DNA of 64,000 nucleotides from Bradyrhizobium sp. CSS354. Its GTDB lineage: Bacteria; Pseudomonadota; Alphaproteobacteria; Rhizobiales; Xanthobacteraceae. Shown piece by piece: positions 16,788-25,056 of this stretch. Made by a program: the position numbers and the translations under genes. A model generated the notes under the pieces. That model saw only the letters and a list, made by a program, of their open reading frames with translations, had not been told where the DNA came from and did not search any database. The first letter of the stretch is position 1. Every line of letters starts with the position of its first letter. The DNA lies in contig NZ_JAACFU010000009.1 in the NCBI RefSeq assembly GCF_029051725.1, forward strand, positions 248,001 to 312,000. The letters are read 5' to 3'.

Positions 16788-17521
16788 CGAGAGAAATCCT
16801 CATCGCGCCGTCGATCCTGGCCGCGGATTTTGCGCGCCTCGGCGAGGAGATCGTAGCGATCGACGCAGCGGGCGCCGACTGGATTCATTGCGACGTCATG
16901 GACGGGCATTTCGTTCCGAACATCAGTTACGGCGCCGACGTCATCAAGGCGATCCGGCCGCTGACGAAGAAAATGTTCGACGTGCATCTCATGATCGCGC
17001 CGGCCGATCCCTATCTCGAAGGGTTCGCGAAGGCCGGCGCGGATATCATCACGGTGCATGCCGAAGCCGGTCCGCACCTCGATCGCTCGCTCCAGGCCAT
17101 CCGCGCGCTCGGCAAGAAAGCCGGCGTCAGCCTGTGTCCCGCGACTCCCGAAAGCGCGATCGAATATTTGCTCGATCGTCTCGACCTCGTTCTGGTGATG
17201 ACGGTCAATCCGGGTTTTGGCGGCCAGTCCTTCCTCGAGTCCCAGTTCGAGAAGATCGGGCGCATTCGAAGCATGATCGGCGACCGGCCGATCCGGCTCG
17301 AGGTTGACGGCGGCATCACCCGCGACAATGCCGCTGCCGTGGCCGCTGCGGGCGCCGATACGCTTGTGGCGGGATCAGCGGTGTTTCGCGGCAGGAGCAG
17401 CGCGGACTATGCCGGCAACATCGCGGCCATCCGCGCTGCTGCGGAGGCCGGCAGGGTTCCGAACCTGCAACATAGTTCGGCGCGGACGCTCCGAGCCGGT
17501 GAACCCGCGCTCATCCGATGA
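16784..17521 (+). CDS. cbbE: ribulose-phosphate 3-epimerase
   Basis: A 245-residue TIM-barrel epimerase starting in the ATGA overlap with cbbX, so probably translationally coupled. Family segments are APSILAADFARLGEEI, HCDVMDGHFVPNISYG, FDVHLMIAPADPY, VLVMTVNPGFGGQSF and LEVDGGI. It interconverts ribulose-5-phosphate and xylulose-5-phosphate. About 20 extra residues at the C-terminus (after RAAAEAG) go beyond the typical family end. It is the last gene of the cbb operon. Confidence 0.94.
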   Translation: MTREILIAPSILAADFARLGEEIVAIDAAGADWIHCDVMDGHFVPNISYGADVIKAIRPLTKKMFDVHLMIAPADPYLEGFAKAGADIITVHAEAGPHLDRSLQAIRALGKKAGVSLCPATPESAIEYLLDRLDLVLVMTVNPGFGGQSFLESQFEKIGRIRSMIGDRPIRLEVDGGITRDNAAAVAAAGADTLVAGSAVFRGRSSADYAGNIAAIRAAAEAGRVPNLQHSSARTLRAGEPALIR

Positions 17522-17721
17522 CCCGCAACGCCTGGCCATTGGCCCGCGGTAAGGTTCCCAAGCGTTGAACCCGCGCTGATTGGAACTTTCCCCTGAATGC
17601 GCCTTTGCCTAAAACAGGCGAGTCGAGGCGCGTGGCGGGCGCAGCAAATCTTTTGCATAGCCGCCATCGCCCTGACGCAAATTAGGGCAATAAGCTCTCT
17701 GTGAATGCGAGGGAGGGTCTC

Positions 17722-17934
17722 ATGGATAACGTACGTCGCTACCGTGCGCTGGCGTCCCTCTGTCGTCAGCAGGCCGCCTATCGGCCGCTCCAGAGCTGGG
17801 AACTGCTCGGCCAGGCCGAACATTTCGAGTATCTCGCCGAAGTCGAACTCAAGGCGCATTTCGACGCGTGCAATGCGCCACACGAAGAGGACGGCGTCGA
17901 GGCCACGGCGTGGGAGAGGCCCGCCGCGGCGTGA
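17722..17934 (+). CDS. small hypothetical protein, paralogue of 7208-7429
   Basis: A 70-residue protein from ATG 17722, chosen because GAGGGAGGG precedes it; an upstream GTG at 17701 is also open. The core, NVRRYRALASLCRQQAAYRP, then LQSWELLGQAEHFEYLAEVEL, matches the protein at 7208-7429. The tail differs. The two genes bracket the cbb cluster on the same strand. It is helical and soluble, with unknown function. Confidence 0.65.
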   Translation: MDNVRRYRALASLCRQQAAYRPLQSWELLGQAEHFEYLAEVELKAHFDACNAPHEEDGVEATAWERPAAA

Positions 17935-18048
17935 CGGTCCAAATTGTTCGAATATGACCTGAACTTGCCGACGCCGACACCGCTCTAGGACGCGGTTGTC
18001 AGCCGGAACGACAGGGCTTGTACCGGCCCGACCTGGGTCTGCCCTCGA

Positions 18049-18885
18049 TTAATGCGACATCAGCGTCGGGACGGTCATGGCTTCCAGCATGGCGCGGGTG
18101 ACGCCGCCGAGGAACCGCTCCTGCAATCGCGAATGGCCGTAACCGCCCATGACCAGAAGATCGAGGCTCTCATCGGCTGCCAGCGACAGCATGGTCGGCT
18201 GAATGTGAGAGCGCGCGGCCCACAGGTTGACCGTGCGGGTCGATAGTCCACGCCGGCCGAGATGCCTTGCCAGATTGCGCGTCGAGACCTCGTCGGGAAT
18301 CGTGTCTGTTTCGTTGATCGCAATGATCACGATCTGCTCGGCGCGGGCCAGGAATGGTGCGGCGTCGCGCACAGCGCGCGCGGCGAGGCGGCTGCCATCC
18401 CAGCAGATGCCGATCCGTTTCGCCTTGAACGCTCCATGGAAAGTGTAGGGCAGGAAAAGCACCGGGCCGCCCGCCTAGAACAGGATCTCGCGGGGCACAT
18501 CGTTGTCGAGTGAGCCTTGCGCCGGATCCGGCTGGAGCACGATGCTGAGATCGTGCAGCCGCGCCATCTCGCCGAGCAAGCCGACCGCATCCCCCGGCAT
18601 CGCCCCGAGTGGGTGGCATGTGTAGGAAATGCCGGCGTTCATCGCTTCGATCTTGAACACCGCGAGCGCCGCCTCGGCCCGCTCCACTGCGCTTTCGCGC
18701 TCCATCTCGAACACCGCGGCCACGGCGGCGCCGCCCTCCATGATATAGGCCGCGCTGGTTGCCACATAACCAACCGCGACTGCATCCAGATGGGCGTTGA
18801 GACCCGCTGCGAGCGAGATCGAGCCATCGATCACCGGGCGCATCGGGCGCTCGGTGGGGATGTGGACGAGAATGTCTTTGTACAT
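18049..18885 (-). pseudogene. tandem-domain universal stress protein interrupted by an amber codon
   Basis: Both halves of a two-domain UspA protein are in the same frame. The N-terminal half runs from ATG 18885 (MYKDILVHIPTERP) to codon 136. Codon 137 is TAG (18477-18475). The frame then continues without shift as AGGPVLFLPYTFHGAFKAK through the C-terminal UspA domain (IGICWDGSRLAARAV... LLVMGGYGHSRLQERFLGG) to TAA at 18049. The second half carries the G-x2-G-x9-G-like ATP-site pattern. A single change such as CAG to TAG would explain it. It could be a recent pseudogene, a sequencing error, or two polypeptides by restart at ATG 18462. Confidence 0.75.
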
Positions 18886-19089
18886 GACGCGCCTCCGATG
18901 GATTCCATCCGGTGGCCGCAGTCTTTCACGGTGCGCAGGGCTCGCGTTGAGCTGCATCAAATGTGCAGCCTCGACTTTTGTCGACGGCCCCGGCCACTTT
19001 GCCAAGATTTAATCGCGTGGACGGGACGCTGTAAGGTGGCGTCCGCCATGTTGGGTGCAAGGCGACTTACCCAACATGGACATATCGAC

Positions 19090-20628
19090 ATGAACGATCG
19101 CGTCAATTCCGACACCACCGCGTCCCGCAAGATCCTTAGACCGCGCCGGCTCGCGCTGCTCGGCACCGTGGCCGCGCTTGGCCTGGCCGTGCTGGCGACT
19201 GCCCCCGGCTCTTCGCCGTTCAGCGCGACCTCCTTCATTGCGCCTGCCCAGGCCGCGGAGAGCGCCGCGACACCGCCGGGCTTCGGCGACCTCGTCAGCA
19301 AGGTCAAACCCGCCGTCATCTCGGTCCGGGTCAAGATCGACCAGGACAACGATAAGAGCGCGATGCTGAAACAGAACCGCATGGATTCGGACGAGCAGAC
19401 GCCGTTCGACCAGTTTTCGCGGCAATTCGGCTTCCGCGGCCCGGGTGGCATGGAGGGCATGCCGCGCCAGCGCCGCCAGATGATCACGGGTGAGGGCTCC
19501 GGCTTCTTCATCTCCGCCGACGGCTATGCCGTGACCAACAACCACGTCGTCGATCACGCCGAGTCGGTGCAAGTGACGATGGACGACGGCACGATCTACA
19601 GCGCGAAAGTGGTCGGCACCGATCCGAAGACGGATCTCGCGCTGATCAAGGTCGAGGGCAAGAAGGACTTTCCGTTCGTCAAATTCTCCGACCAGAAGCC
19701 GCGTATCGGCGACTGGGTGGTCGCGGTTGGCAATCCCTTCGGCCTCGGCGGCACCGTGACCGCCGGCATCGTCTCGGCCAGCGGCCGCGACATCGGCAAC
19801 GGTCCTTATGATGACTTCATCCAGATCGACGCGCCGATCAACAAGGGTAACTCCGGCGGCCCGGCCTTCGACATGAATGGCAACGTGATCGGCGTGAACA
19901 CTGCGATCTTCTCGCCCTCCGGCGGCTCGGTCGGCATCGGCTTCGACATTCCGGCCTCGACCGCAAAGCTCGTCGTCGCACAGTTGAAGGACAAGGGCGC
20001 GGTCACACGCGGCTGGCTCGGCGTGCAGGTGCAGCCGGTCACGTCGGACATCGCCGACAGCCTCGGCCTCAAGGAGGCGCGCGGCGCGATCGTCGACAAT
20101 CCGCAGGACGGCAGTCCGGCGGCGAAAGCGGGCATCGAGGCGGGCGACGTCATCACCGCCGTCAACGGCACCGCGATCAAGGATTCCCGCGATCTCGCCC
20201 GCACCATCGCCACCCTGGCGCCGGGCACGTCCGTGAAGCTCGATGTCGTCCACAAGGGCGACAGCAAGACGGTGACACTGGCGCTCGGCGAGTTGCCGAA
20301 CGAGCGGCAAGCTAGAGCCGACGAGGGCAAGTCGCAGCCAGATGCCGGCATGCCGCCGCGTCTCGGGCTCAGCCTGGCTCCGGCCGGCGACGTGCAGGGC
20401 GCCGGCCAGAAGGGCGTCGTCGTCACTGAAGTCGATCCGCAAGGGCCGGCCGCGCAACGCGGCATCCAGACCGGCGACGTCATCCTCAATGTGGGCGGCA
20501 AGGCCGTCGCCAATATCGGCGATGTCCGTTCGGAGCTGGCGCAGGCGAAATCGTCCGGCAAGCGCAGCGTGCTGCTGCAGGTCAGAAACGCGCAGGCGAC
20601 CCGGTTTGTCGCGGTGCCGCTCGCATAA
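19090..20628 (+). CDS. DegP/HtrA-type periplasmic serine protease
   Basis: A 512-residue protein from ATG 19090. Positively charged N-terminus, hydrophobic signal segment and AQAAES cleavage-like site at about residues 15-57. Trypsin-like domain with the catalytic His in TNNHVVDH (about residue 151), Asp in KTDLALIK (about 182) and Ser in NKGNSGGPAF (about 255). Two PDZ domains follow, at about 300-390 and 415-505. It degrades or refolds misfolded envelope proteins. A clear terminator follows. The start is chosen from the signal-peptide layout; the frame is open further upstream. Confidence 0.92.
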   Translation: MNDRVNSDTTASRKILRPRRLALLGTVAALGLAVLATAPGSSPFSATSFIAPAQAAESAATPPGFGDLVSKVKPAVISVRVKIDQDNDKSAMLKQNRMDSDEQTPFDQFSRQFGFRGPGGMEGMPRQRRQMITGEGSGFFISADGYAVTNNHVVDHAESVQVTMDDGTIYSAKVVGTDPKTDLALIKVEGKKDFPFVKFSDQKPRIGDWVVAVGNPFGLGGTVTAGIVSASGRDIGNGPYDDFIQIDAPINKGNSGGPAFDMNGNVIGVNTAIFSPSGGSVGIGFDIPASTAKLVVAQLKDKGAVTRGWLGVQVQPVTSDIADSLGLKEARGAIVDNPQDGSPAAKAGIEAGDVITAVNGTAIKDSRDLARTIATLAPGTSVKLDVVHKGDSKTVTLALGELPNERQARADEGKSQPDAGMPPRLGLSLAPAGDVQGAGQKGVVVTEVDPQGPAAQRGIQTGDVILNVGGKAVANIGDVRSELAQAKSSGKRSVLLQVRNAQATRFVAVPLA

Positions 20629-20655
20629 ATCGAACGTCGATCAGCGCAAATCCAA

Positions 20656-20679
20656 AAAGGCGGCCCTCGGGCCGCCTTT
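20656..20679 (+). terminator. rho-independent terminator after the DegP-type gene
   Basis: An 11-bp stem AAAGGCGGCCC/GGGCCGCCTTT with a 2-nt formal loop (a few inner pairs would open), ending in a short T run, 28 bp after the protease stop codon. Confidence 0.8.
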
Positions 20680-20894
20680 CCTGTTCGCCTCCAGGATTCC
20701 GGATGCCCGCCGATAACATTCTCGTTAACGGCAGGGAGGATGACCCGGTTCGTCCGAAAAAGCCGTGTTCGCTCGTCACAGTTGCGGATGTTGTGGACTC
20801 GGCGGCAATGAAGCCGCCGGGACGATTGCAAGCGTGGAACTTCGAACTTGCCGCCGCTGAGCCGGCCGGCAATTCGTATTTGATCGGTGCCGAC

Positions 20895-21257
20895 ATGGAT
20901 CGATTGAAGCTCTCGCTGAGGACTGCGCTGCTCGTGGCGCCCCTCGTGCTATGGGGTGGAAACGCTCTCGGGCGCGACGACGGCCGCTACGCGGACTCAC
21001 CTCTCAAGCCGTGGTTCGACGGCCTGCGCAGCCATCTCGGTCCGTGCTGCTCGGATGCGGATGGGTTTGCCGTCGCCGATCCCGACTGGGACTCGCACAA
21101 TGGACATTATCGCGTACGGCTCGACGGCGAATGGGTCGAGGTGCCGGACGAAGCCGTGATCACCGAGCCGAACCGGGCCGGCCGCACCATGGTGTGGCCG
21201 GTGAAGACCGCGTTCGGCGTTTCGATCCGCTGCTTCATGCCGGGCAGCATGATCTGA
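20895..21257 (+). CDS. hypothetical exported protein
   Basis: A 120-residue protein from ATG 20895, with an N-terminal signal peptide (SLRTALLVAPLVLWGGNALG). The mature part contains LGPCCSDADGFAVADPDWD, GHYRVRLDGEWVEVPDEAVI and GVSIRCFMPGSMI. The pattern of a CC pair, a central strand repeat and a late single Cys is seen in a family of small secreted rhizobial proteins of unknown function. It is convergent with, and 6 bp from, the lysine-rich gene. Confidence 0.7.
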   Translation: MDRLKLSLRTALLVAPLVLWGGNALGRDDGRYADSPLKPWFDGLRSHLGPCCSDADGFAVADPDWDSHNGHYRVRLDGEWVEVPDEAVITEPNRAGRTMVWPVKTAFGVSIRCFMPGSMI

Positions 21258-21263
21258 CAGAGG

Positions 21264-21581
21264 TTAGCGCGACCGTTTGGAGGATTTGCGCTTCGACGTT
21301 TTCTTCGAACTCTTCTTGGATGTTTTCCGAGTTGTCTTCTTGGACGATTTCTTCGACGTTTTCTTTGACGTCTTCCGCTTTGCGGCTTTCTTTGGGACCT
21401 TCTTGCCCTTCTTGCGCGCTTTCGACAGGCCGATCGCGATTGCCTGCTTGCGGCTCTTCACGCGTCCGCCTCGACCGCCCGGTCCGCTTTTCGCGGTACC
21501 CTTCTTGTAGCGCTTCATCTCGCTTTCGACATCGCTGCCGGAGCTGCGCGAGTAGCGGCGCTTCTTTGGCTTGCGTGCCAT
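21264..21581 (-). CDS. small basic protein with histone H1-like lysine-rich tail
   Basis: A 105-residue protein from ATG 21581. The N-terminal half (residues 1-55) resembles the DUF6496-like motif EMKRYKKGTAKSGPGGRG followed by VKSRKQAIAIGLSKARKKG. The C-terminal half is almost only Lys, Ser, Thr and Arg in KTSKKSSKK-like repeats, as in bacterial H1-like proteins. It probably binds DNA or RNA non-specifically. An EcfG-type promoter just upstream indicates stress control, consistent with nucleoid protection. Binding is inferred from composition. Confidence 0.7.
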   Translation of the reverse strand: MARKPKKRRYSRSSGSDVESEMKRYKKGTAKSGPGGRGGRVKSRKQAIAIGLSKARKKGKKVPKKAAKRKTSKKTSKKSSKKTTRKTSKKSSKKTSKRKSSKRSR

Positions 21582-21605
21582 GCATGTTCTCCCTTGGCCG
21601 GGGAA

Positions 21606-21630
21606 AACCATCCGGGACAGGCATAGTTCC
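21606..21630 (-). promoter_or_regulatory. EcfG-type promoter for the lysine-rich protein
   Basis: On the minus strand GGAAC (21630-21626), 17-bp spacer, GTT (21608-21606), ending 25 bp before ATG 21581. The implied leader is short. Confidence 0.7.
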
Positions 21631-21664
21631 GAAAGCGCGCATGCAACGGGGATACGCGACCTAC

Positions 21665-21895
21665 CTAGAACGAATCCGCCAACTCGATCTCCGCTTCCAG
21701 CACCTGAATGCGCCGTGCTGCCTCGCTGGAGGACAGATCCCGCGCATATTGCGCGGGTTGATACGCCTCTTCGCTCAGCCGTTTCAGCCGGAGGCCCTGC
21801 GCCCGCGTCATCTGCTCGGTGAGGAAAGCCTTGGCGGTGAGGGAAGTCTTGTCGGTTAGGAAAGTCTTGGCGTCGTATTTACCTTGAACCTGCAT
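21665..21895 (-). CDS. DUF3072-like small protein
   Basis: A 76-residue protein. The C-terminal half, MTRAQGLRLKRLSEEAYQPA followed by DLSSSEAARRIQVLEAEIEL, matches the DUF3072 pattern (T-x-AQ-x3-L-x2-LSEEA, then LS-x2-EA-x2-RI). The N-terminal half has threefold (K)TFLTDK/TSLTAK/AFLTEQ repeats. The upstream region shared with the divergent gene at 21957 is AT-rich and contains TTGTTA-N16-TATAGT on this strand, a plausible promoter. The function is unknown. Confidence 0.6.
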   Translation of the reverse strand: MQVQGKYDAKTFLTDKTSLTAKAFLTEQMTRAQGLRLKRLSEEAYQPAQYARDLSSSEAARRIQVLEAEIELADSF

Positions 21896-21956
21896 GTCGC
21901 TTCTCCCTTCTGAAATCGTGACTTGACTATATGTTCTTATTTTGTTCTAACAAGTC

Positions 21957-22232
21957 ATGGACAACAGAATTAATGAAATTCGACGTAAAATCAGCGCCTT
22001 GAGGCTGGAAATGGCCGATATCGAGGTGTCCGTCCGCGAACTCGTCGACCGCGAGCACGACTGCACAGAGAAGGCCCTGGCGCAGATGGATCTGCGCCGG
22101 AAAATCAATCTGCTGATCTGCGAATGGAAGGCTGCGGGTGGCGGCGATGTCTTGCCGAATGTCCGCGACAGGATGCGCCTTCGTTCCGCGAAGACGTCAG
22201 GTAGTCCTCTGCGCGTGATCGCGCGCCGCTGA
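21957..22232 (+). CDS. hypothetical coiled-coil protein
   Basis: A 91-residue protein. Residues 1-60 form a probable coiled coil (NRINEIRRKISALRLEMADI); the C-terminal third is basic. It is divergent from the DUF3072-like gene across a short AT-rich region. The gene at 22251 follows 18 bp later and encodes another short helical protein, so the two may be cotranscribed. I do not recognise the family. Confidence 0.55.
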   Translation: MDNRINEIRRKISALRLEMADIEVSVRELVDREHDCTEKALAQMDLRRKINLLICEWKAAGGGDVLPNVRDRMRLRSAKTSGSPLRVIARR

Positions 22233-22250
22233 GAGCTTTGGGAGCGCACG

Positions 22251-22460
22251 GTGGAGGAAGACCCGGATGCGTACCGGATTCTCAAGCTGCGCGCCGAGAT
22301 TCTCGAACTGGGCTCTGCGATCCGGCAGCTGCAACGCGAGGGGCTCGACGACGCCGCGGCCCAGCTCTTGATCGCGCGCAAGCGAGCGCGACTCGATCAT
22401 CTGGTGAAATCCGATCCCGCCGGCGTTCATCCTGACATCCTGGGCAGCCATCGTAGCTGA
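22251..22460 (+). CDS. hypothetical helical protein
   Basis: A 69-residue protein starting with GTG 22251. It has a Leu/Arg/Glu-rich helical core (ILKLRAEILELGSAIRQLQ) and a second helix (LLIARKRARLDHLVKS). It is 18 bp downstream of the coiled-coil gene at 21957, probably in one transcript. No known domain is visible. Confidence 0.5.
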   Translation: MEEDPDAYRILKLRAEILELGSAIRQLQREGLDDAAAQLLIARKRARLDHLVKSDPAGVHPDILGSHRS

Positions 22461-22550
22461 AGCCTGCGCGCAGCGCGACATGCGGGGCTCCTCGATACCG
22501 CATGTTGACGAACCGGCCCGAGAAAAGTTCGTTCGAACGCCAAAGCAAAA

Positions 22551-22572
22551 AGGCCCCGCGGTAGCGGGGCCT
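22551..22572 (-). terminator. rho-independent terminator of the gene at 22595-22843
   Basis: Stem AGGCCCCGC/GCGGGGCCT with a 4-nt loop. On the minus strand the hairpin is followed by TTTTGCTTT. It lies 22 bp after the stop codon. Confidence 0.8.
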
Positions 22573-22594
22573 CCGTGAGTTCGACGAACAACAC

Positions 22595-22843
22595 CTACTT
22601 GGTGTTGCTCATGCCGCTCTTGTTGTTCGTCATGGTGCCGCCCTGGTCGGAGCCGGGGCCAGAGCCGCCCTGACCGGAGGGATCAGCCCCCTTGGAGGAC
22701 TTGGTGTTGGCGCCCGTGGTGGTCTGCGACGACGACATCGAGGATCCGTGTTTTGCCTTGTGCGACTTGGCCTGCACGGCGAACGGTGCGGCGGCGAGGC
22801 CGGTGGCCAACATCACGGCAAGAGCGAGCTTGGTGGTCTTCAT
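22595..22843 (-). CDS. small secreted Gly/Ser/Thr-rich protein
   Basis: An 82-residue protein from ATG 22843, with a clean Sec signal peptide (MKTTKLALAVMLATGLAAAP, cleavage near AVQA-KS). The mature part is low-complexity and hydrophilic: SSMSSSQTTTGANTKSSKG, then a GQGGSGPGSDQGG stretch. It has its own EcfG-type promoter and terminator, so it is a monocistronic stress gene. It is probably intrinsically disordered; the function is unknown. Confidence 0.75.
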   Translation of the reverse strand: MKTTKLALAVMLATGLAAAPFAVQAKSHKAKHGSSMSSSQTTTGANTKSSKGADPSGQGGSGPGSDQGGTMTNNKSGMSNTK

Positions 22844-22881
22844 GTGCGGGAACTCCCTGAGTTGAATTGACGCAGGCAGCC

Positions 22882-22906
22882 AACCGCTATTCGTCGCAGG
22901 AGTTCC
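22882..22906 (-). promoter_or_regulatory. EcfG-type promoter for 22595-22843
   Basis: On the minus strand GGAAC (22906-22902), 17-bp spacer, GTT (22884-22882), 39 bp upstream of ATG 22843. Confidence 0.78.
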
Positions 22907-22938
22907 GAACAAAGGAGTTCCGGCAAATCACCAAGACT

Positions 22939-23196
22939 TCAAGATTGCTTGTCTTCTGTGAGGATGAATACGAGGCCGGTGAGTGTCGCGCCGATCGCGA
23001 ACGTCGTCACCAATGTGAGGGCAAAAACGGCAACGGCCTGTCTTCCGCCGTGGCTCAGCAAATTGGCGACGTCTGGATTGGACAGCACGAGCAGGAGACT
23101 GAAAGCCAGCCCTAAGGCTGCGCCCATCATCGCGTGCGTCATCAGCTTGACGAGCCCGCTGGGAGAGATCAGGTCCGACGACTTTTTCGTGCGCAT
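22939..23196 (-). CDS. two-span membrane protein, stress-regulated
   Basis: An 85-residue protein with two hydrophobic spans (about residues 18-42 and 54-80; the latter contains AVFALTLVTTFAIGATLTG) and charged ends. It is probably an inner-membrane protein. An EcfG-type promoter ends 26 bp upstream of the start codon. No family is recognised. Confidence 0.7.
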   Translation of the reverse strand: MRTKKSSDLISPSGLVKLMTHAMMGAALGLAFSLLLVLSNPDVANLLSHGGRQAVAVFALTLVTTFAIGATLTGLVFILTEDKQS

Positions 23197-23221
23197 GGAA
23201 CTCTATCCCGATCTCGCATGC

Positions 23222-23246
23222 AACGCATGCGACACGCGCCGGTTCC
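23222..23246 (-). promoter_or_regulatory. EcfG-type promoter for 22939-23196
   Basis: On the minus strand GGAAC (23246-23242), 17-bp spacer, GTT (23224-23222). Confidence 0.75.
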
Positions 23247-23334
23247 ACCCGCATGAACGAATTGTCATCGCCCGCTTCATCCGACGTTCATGCCGGGCCT
23301 GCAAGAATGAGCGCGCAACACGGGAACATTCGAT

Positions 23335-23556
23335 ATGGGTAAGGTGGTCTTTCTCTATCGCTCTCTGGCTTATCGCAACGCCGCCGCGGACATCCTCCGC
23401 AAAGCGCGCAAGCTGCCCCGCGGCGCGGAGCGAAGCGCAGCGCGCCGCTATGCCAAGGCGCTGCGCGATCTCGCCCAAACTGAAGCCTGGCTCGAAGGAC
23501 GCGTCGCGCGCGAAGCGCGAACGACGCAACGCAGGAAGAGTGCGGCGTCCGCTTAA
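23335..23556 (+). CDS. small basic hypothetical protein
   Basis: A 73-residue, strongly basic, probably helical protein (ILRKARKLPRGAERSAARR). Its last four bases overlap the end of the convergent histidine kinase gene. It has no membrane segment. The composition suggests nucleic-acid or ribosome association, but nothing more specific is visible. Confidence 0.5.
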   Translation: MGKVVFLYRSLAYRNAAADILRKARKLPRGAERSAARRYAKALRDLAQTEAWLEGRVAREARTTQRRKSAASA

Positions 23557-25043
23557 CCGGATGCGCGCTGCAATTCGGCGGAGCTGGCGGCTTCAAAGTT
23601 GCCGGGCCCGGTTGTCGCGGCAGTCTTGCGGACCAACGGCACCTCGAGCCGGCACAACAGACCCTCGGCGCGCCAATCGAATCGCGCCTGCCCGCCGAGC
23701 TGGGACTCGACGCTCGCAAGCAAGCTCCGCGTACCAAAGCCGCGGGATTTCGGCGTCATCACGAGCGGACCGCCGGATTCCTCCCAGGTCAGCGTGAGCA
23801 GCTCTTCCTCGACCTGCCAGCCGATCGCGAGCCGTCCCGTCCGCGTCGAGAGCGCGCCATACTTCGCCGAGTTGGTGAAAAGTTCATGCAGCGCCAGCGC
23901 CAGCGTCTGGGCGGTTGCCGGCAGCAACTGAACTTCGGACCCCGCCAATTTGATCTGGCCACCGAGGGAATAGGGCGCGAGCTCCTCGTCGATCAGCTTC
24001 GAGAGTTCGGCACCCTGCCAGCTCGACAGCGACAGGATCGTATGCACGCGCGCCAGTGCATTGATGCGTCCCTCGACGGCGCTGACATAGGCTTTGACCT
24101 CGTCGGCGCGGGTGAGGCGCACGATCGATTGCGCCAGCGCCAGCGCATTCTTGGCGCGATGATCGACTTCCCGCGCCAGGAGAGTCTGCCGTTCCTCGGC
24201 GCGCTTGCGTTCGGTGATGTCCACCGTCACGCCGCTGACGCGCATGACCCGACCGCTATCGTCAACCGTGGCGGCGGCCGTGCCGACACACCAGCGCACA
24301 TCGCCGCCGGGCCGCACGATGCGGAACTCCGTTTCATAGGAGCGTGTGCCCTTGTTGAATTCGGCGATCGCCTTGCGCAACTGATCGACGTCATCCGGAT
24401 GCAACAGCGCCTGAACGTTGGCCGGGTTCACCTCGAAGCTCTCCGGGCCAACACCAAAAATGCGGTATTGTCCCTCATCCCACATCCAGTCGCCGGTGAT
24501 CCAGTCCCAGTCCCAGGAGCCCATCTTGCCGGCGGCGATCGCCATGCTGCGCCGCTCTTCGCTCTCGCGCAGCTTTGCGGTGGAATTCTCCAGTTCGGCG
24601 GTGCGTGCACGCACGCGGTCCTCGAGATCCTGGTTCAGCCGTTCGAGTTCGCGCGTCTTGCGATAGAGCTCTGCAAACACCTTGACCTTGGCGCGCAGCA
24701 CCTCCGGCACGACCGGGACCGGGACGTAGTCGACGGCGCCCATCTCGTAGCCGCGCAGACGGTCGATGTCGCTGACTTGAATGGCGGAGATGAAGATCAT
24801 CGCGGTCTTCTGGAAGCGCGGGTGCTCGCGGATCATCGCGGCGAGCTCGAAGCCGTCGAGCTCGGGCATGCAGACGTCGACCAGGATCACCGCGATCTCG
24901 GTCTTGAGCAGCACCTCCAGAGCCTCGCGACCGGACGAGGCGATCACGAGGTTCTGGCCGAGATCCTTCAGGATCACCTCATAGGCGAGCAGCTTGGCCG
25001 GCTGGTCGTCGACGAGGAGGATGTTGACCTTTTCGTGGTCCAT
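23553..25043 (-). CDS. REC-PAS-HWE sensor histidine kinase
   Basis: A 496-residue protein from ATG 25043, with no membrane span. Receiver domain at residues 6-125 (ILLVDDQPAKLLAYE; phospho-acceptor Asp in VILVDVCMPELDG). A coiled-coil linker follows at about 125-165, then a PAS/PAC domain at about 170-285 (WDWITGDWMWDEG). The HWE-type dimerisation domain has His295 in AREVDHRAKNALAL, and the ATP-binding region contains LALHELFTNSAKYGAL and WEESGGP. It starts 13 bp after the giant hybrid kinase gene, so both form one operon. Its receiver may accept phosphate from that kinase. HWE kinases often feed PhyR-type stress regulators. Confidence 0.9.
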   Translation of the reverse strand: MDHEKVNILLVDDQPAKLLAYEVILKDLGQNLVIASSGREALEVLLKTEIAVILVDVCMPELDGFELAAMIREHPRFQKTAMIFISAIQVSDIDRLRGYEMGAVDYVPVPVVPEVLRAKVKVFAELYRKTRELERLNQDLEDRVRARTAELENSTAKLRESEERRSMAIAAGKMGSWDWDWITGDWMWDEGQYRIFGVGPESFEVNPANVQALLHPDDVDQLRKAIAEFNKGTRSYETEFRIVRPGGDVRWCVGTAAATVDDSGRVMRVSGVTVDITERKRAEERQTLLAREVDHRAKNALALAQSIVRLTRADEVKAYVSAVEGRINALARVHTILSLSSWQGAELSKLIDEELAPYSLGGQIKLAGSEVQLLPATAQTLALALHELFTNSAKYGALSTRTGRLAIGWQVEEELLTLTWEESGGPLVMTPKSRGFGTRSLLASVESQLGGQARFDWRAEGLLCRLEVPLVRKTAATTGPGNFEAASSAELQRASG

Positions 25044-25056
25044 ACGGGCATCCAAC

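Noticed and set aside
6522..17953. Shared string GGTCCAAATTGT-x-CGA near 6522 and 17937
   Set aside because: A 15-of-16 match between two places in 64 kb is expected many times by chance, and no common gene context explains it.
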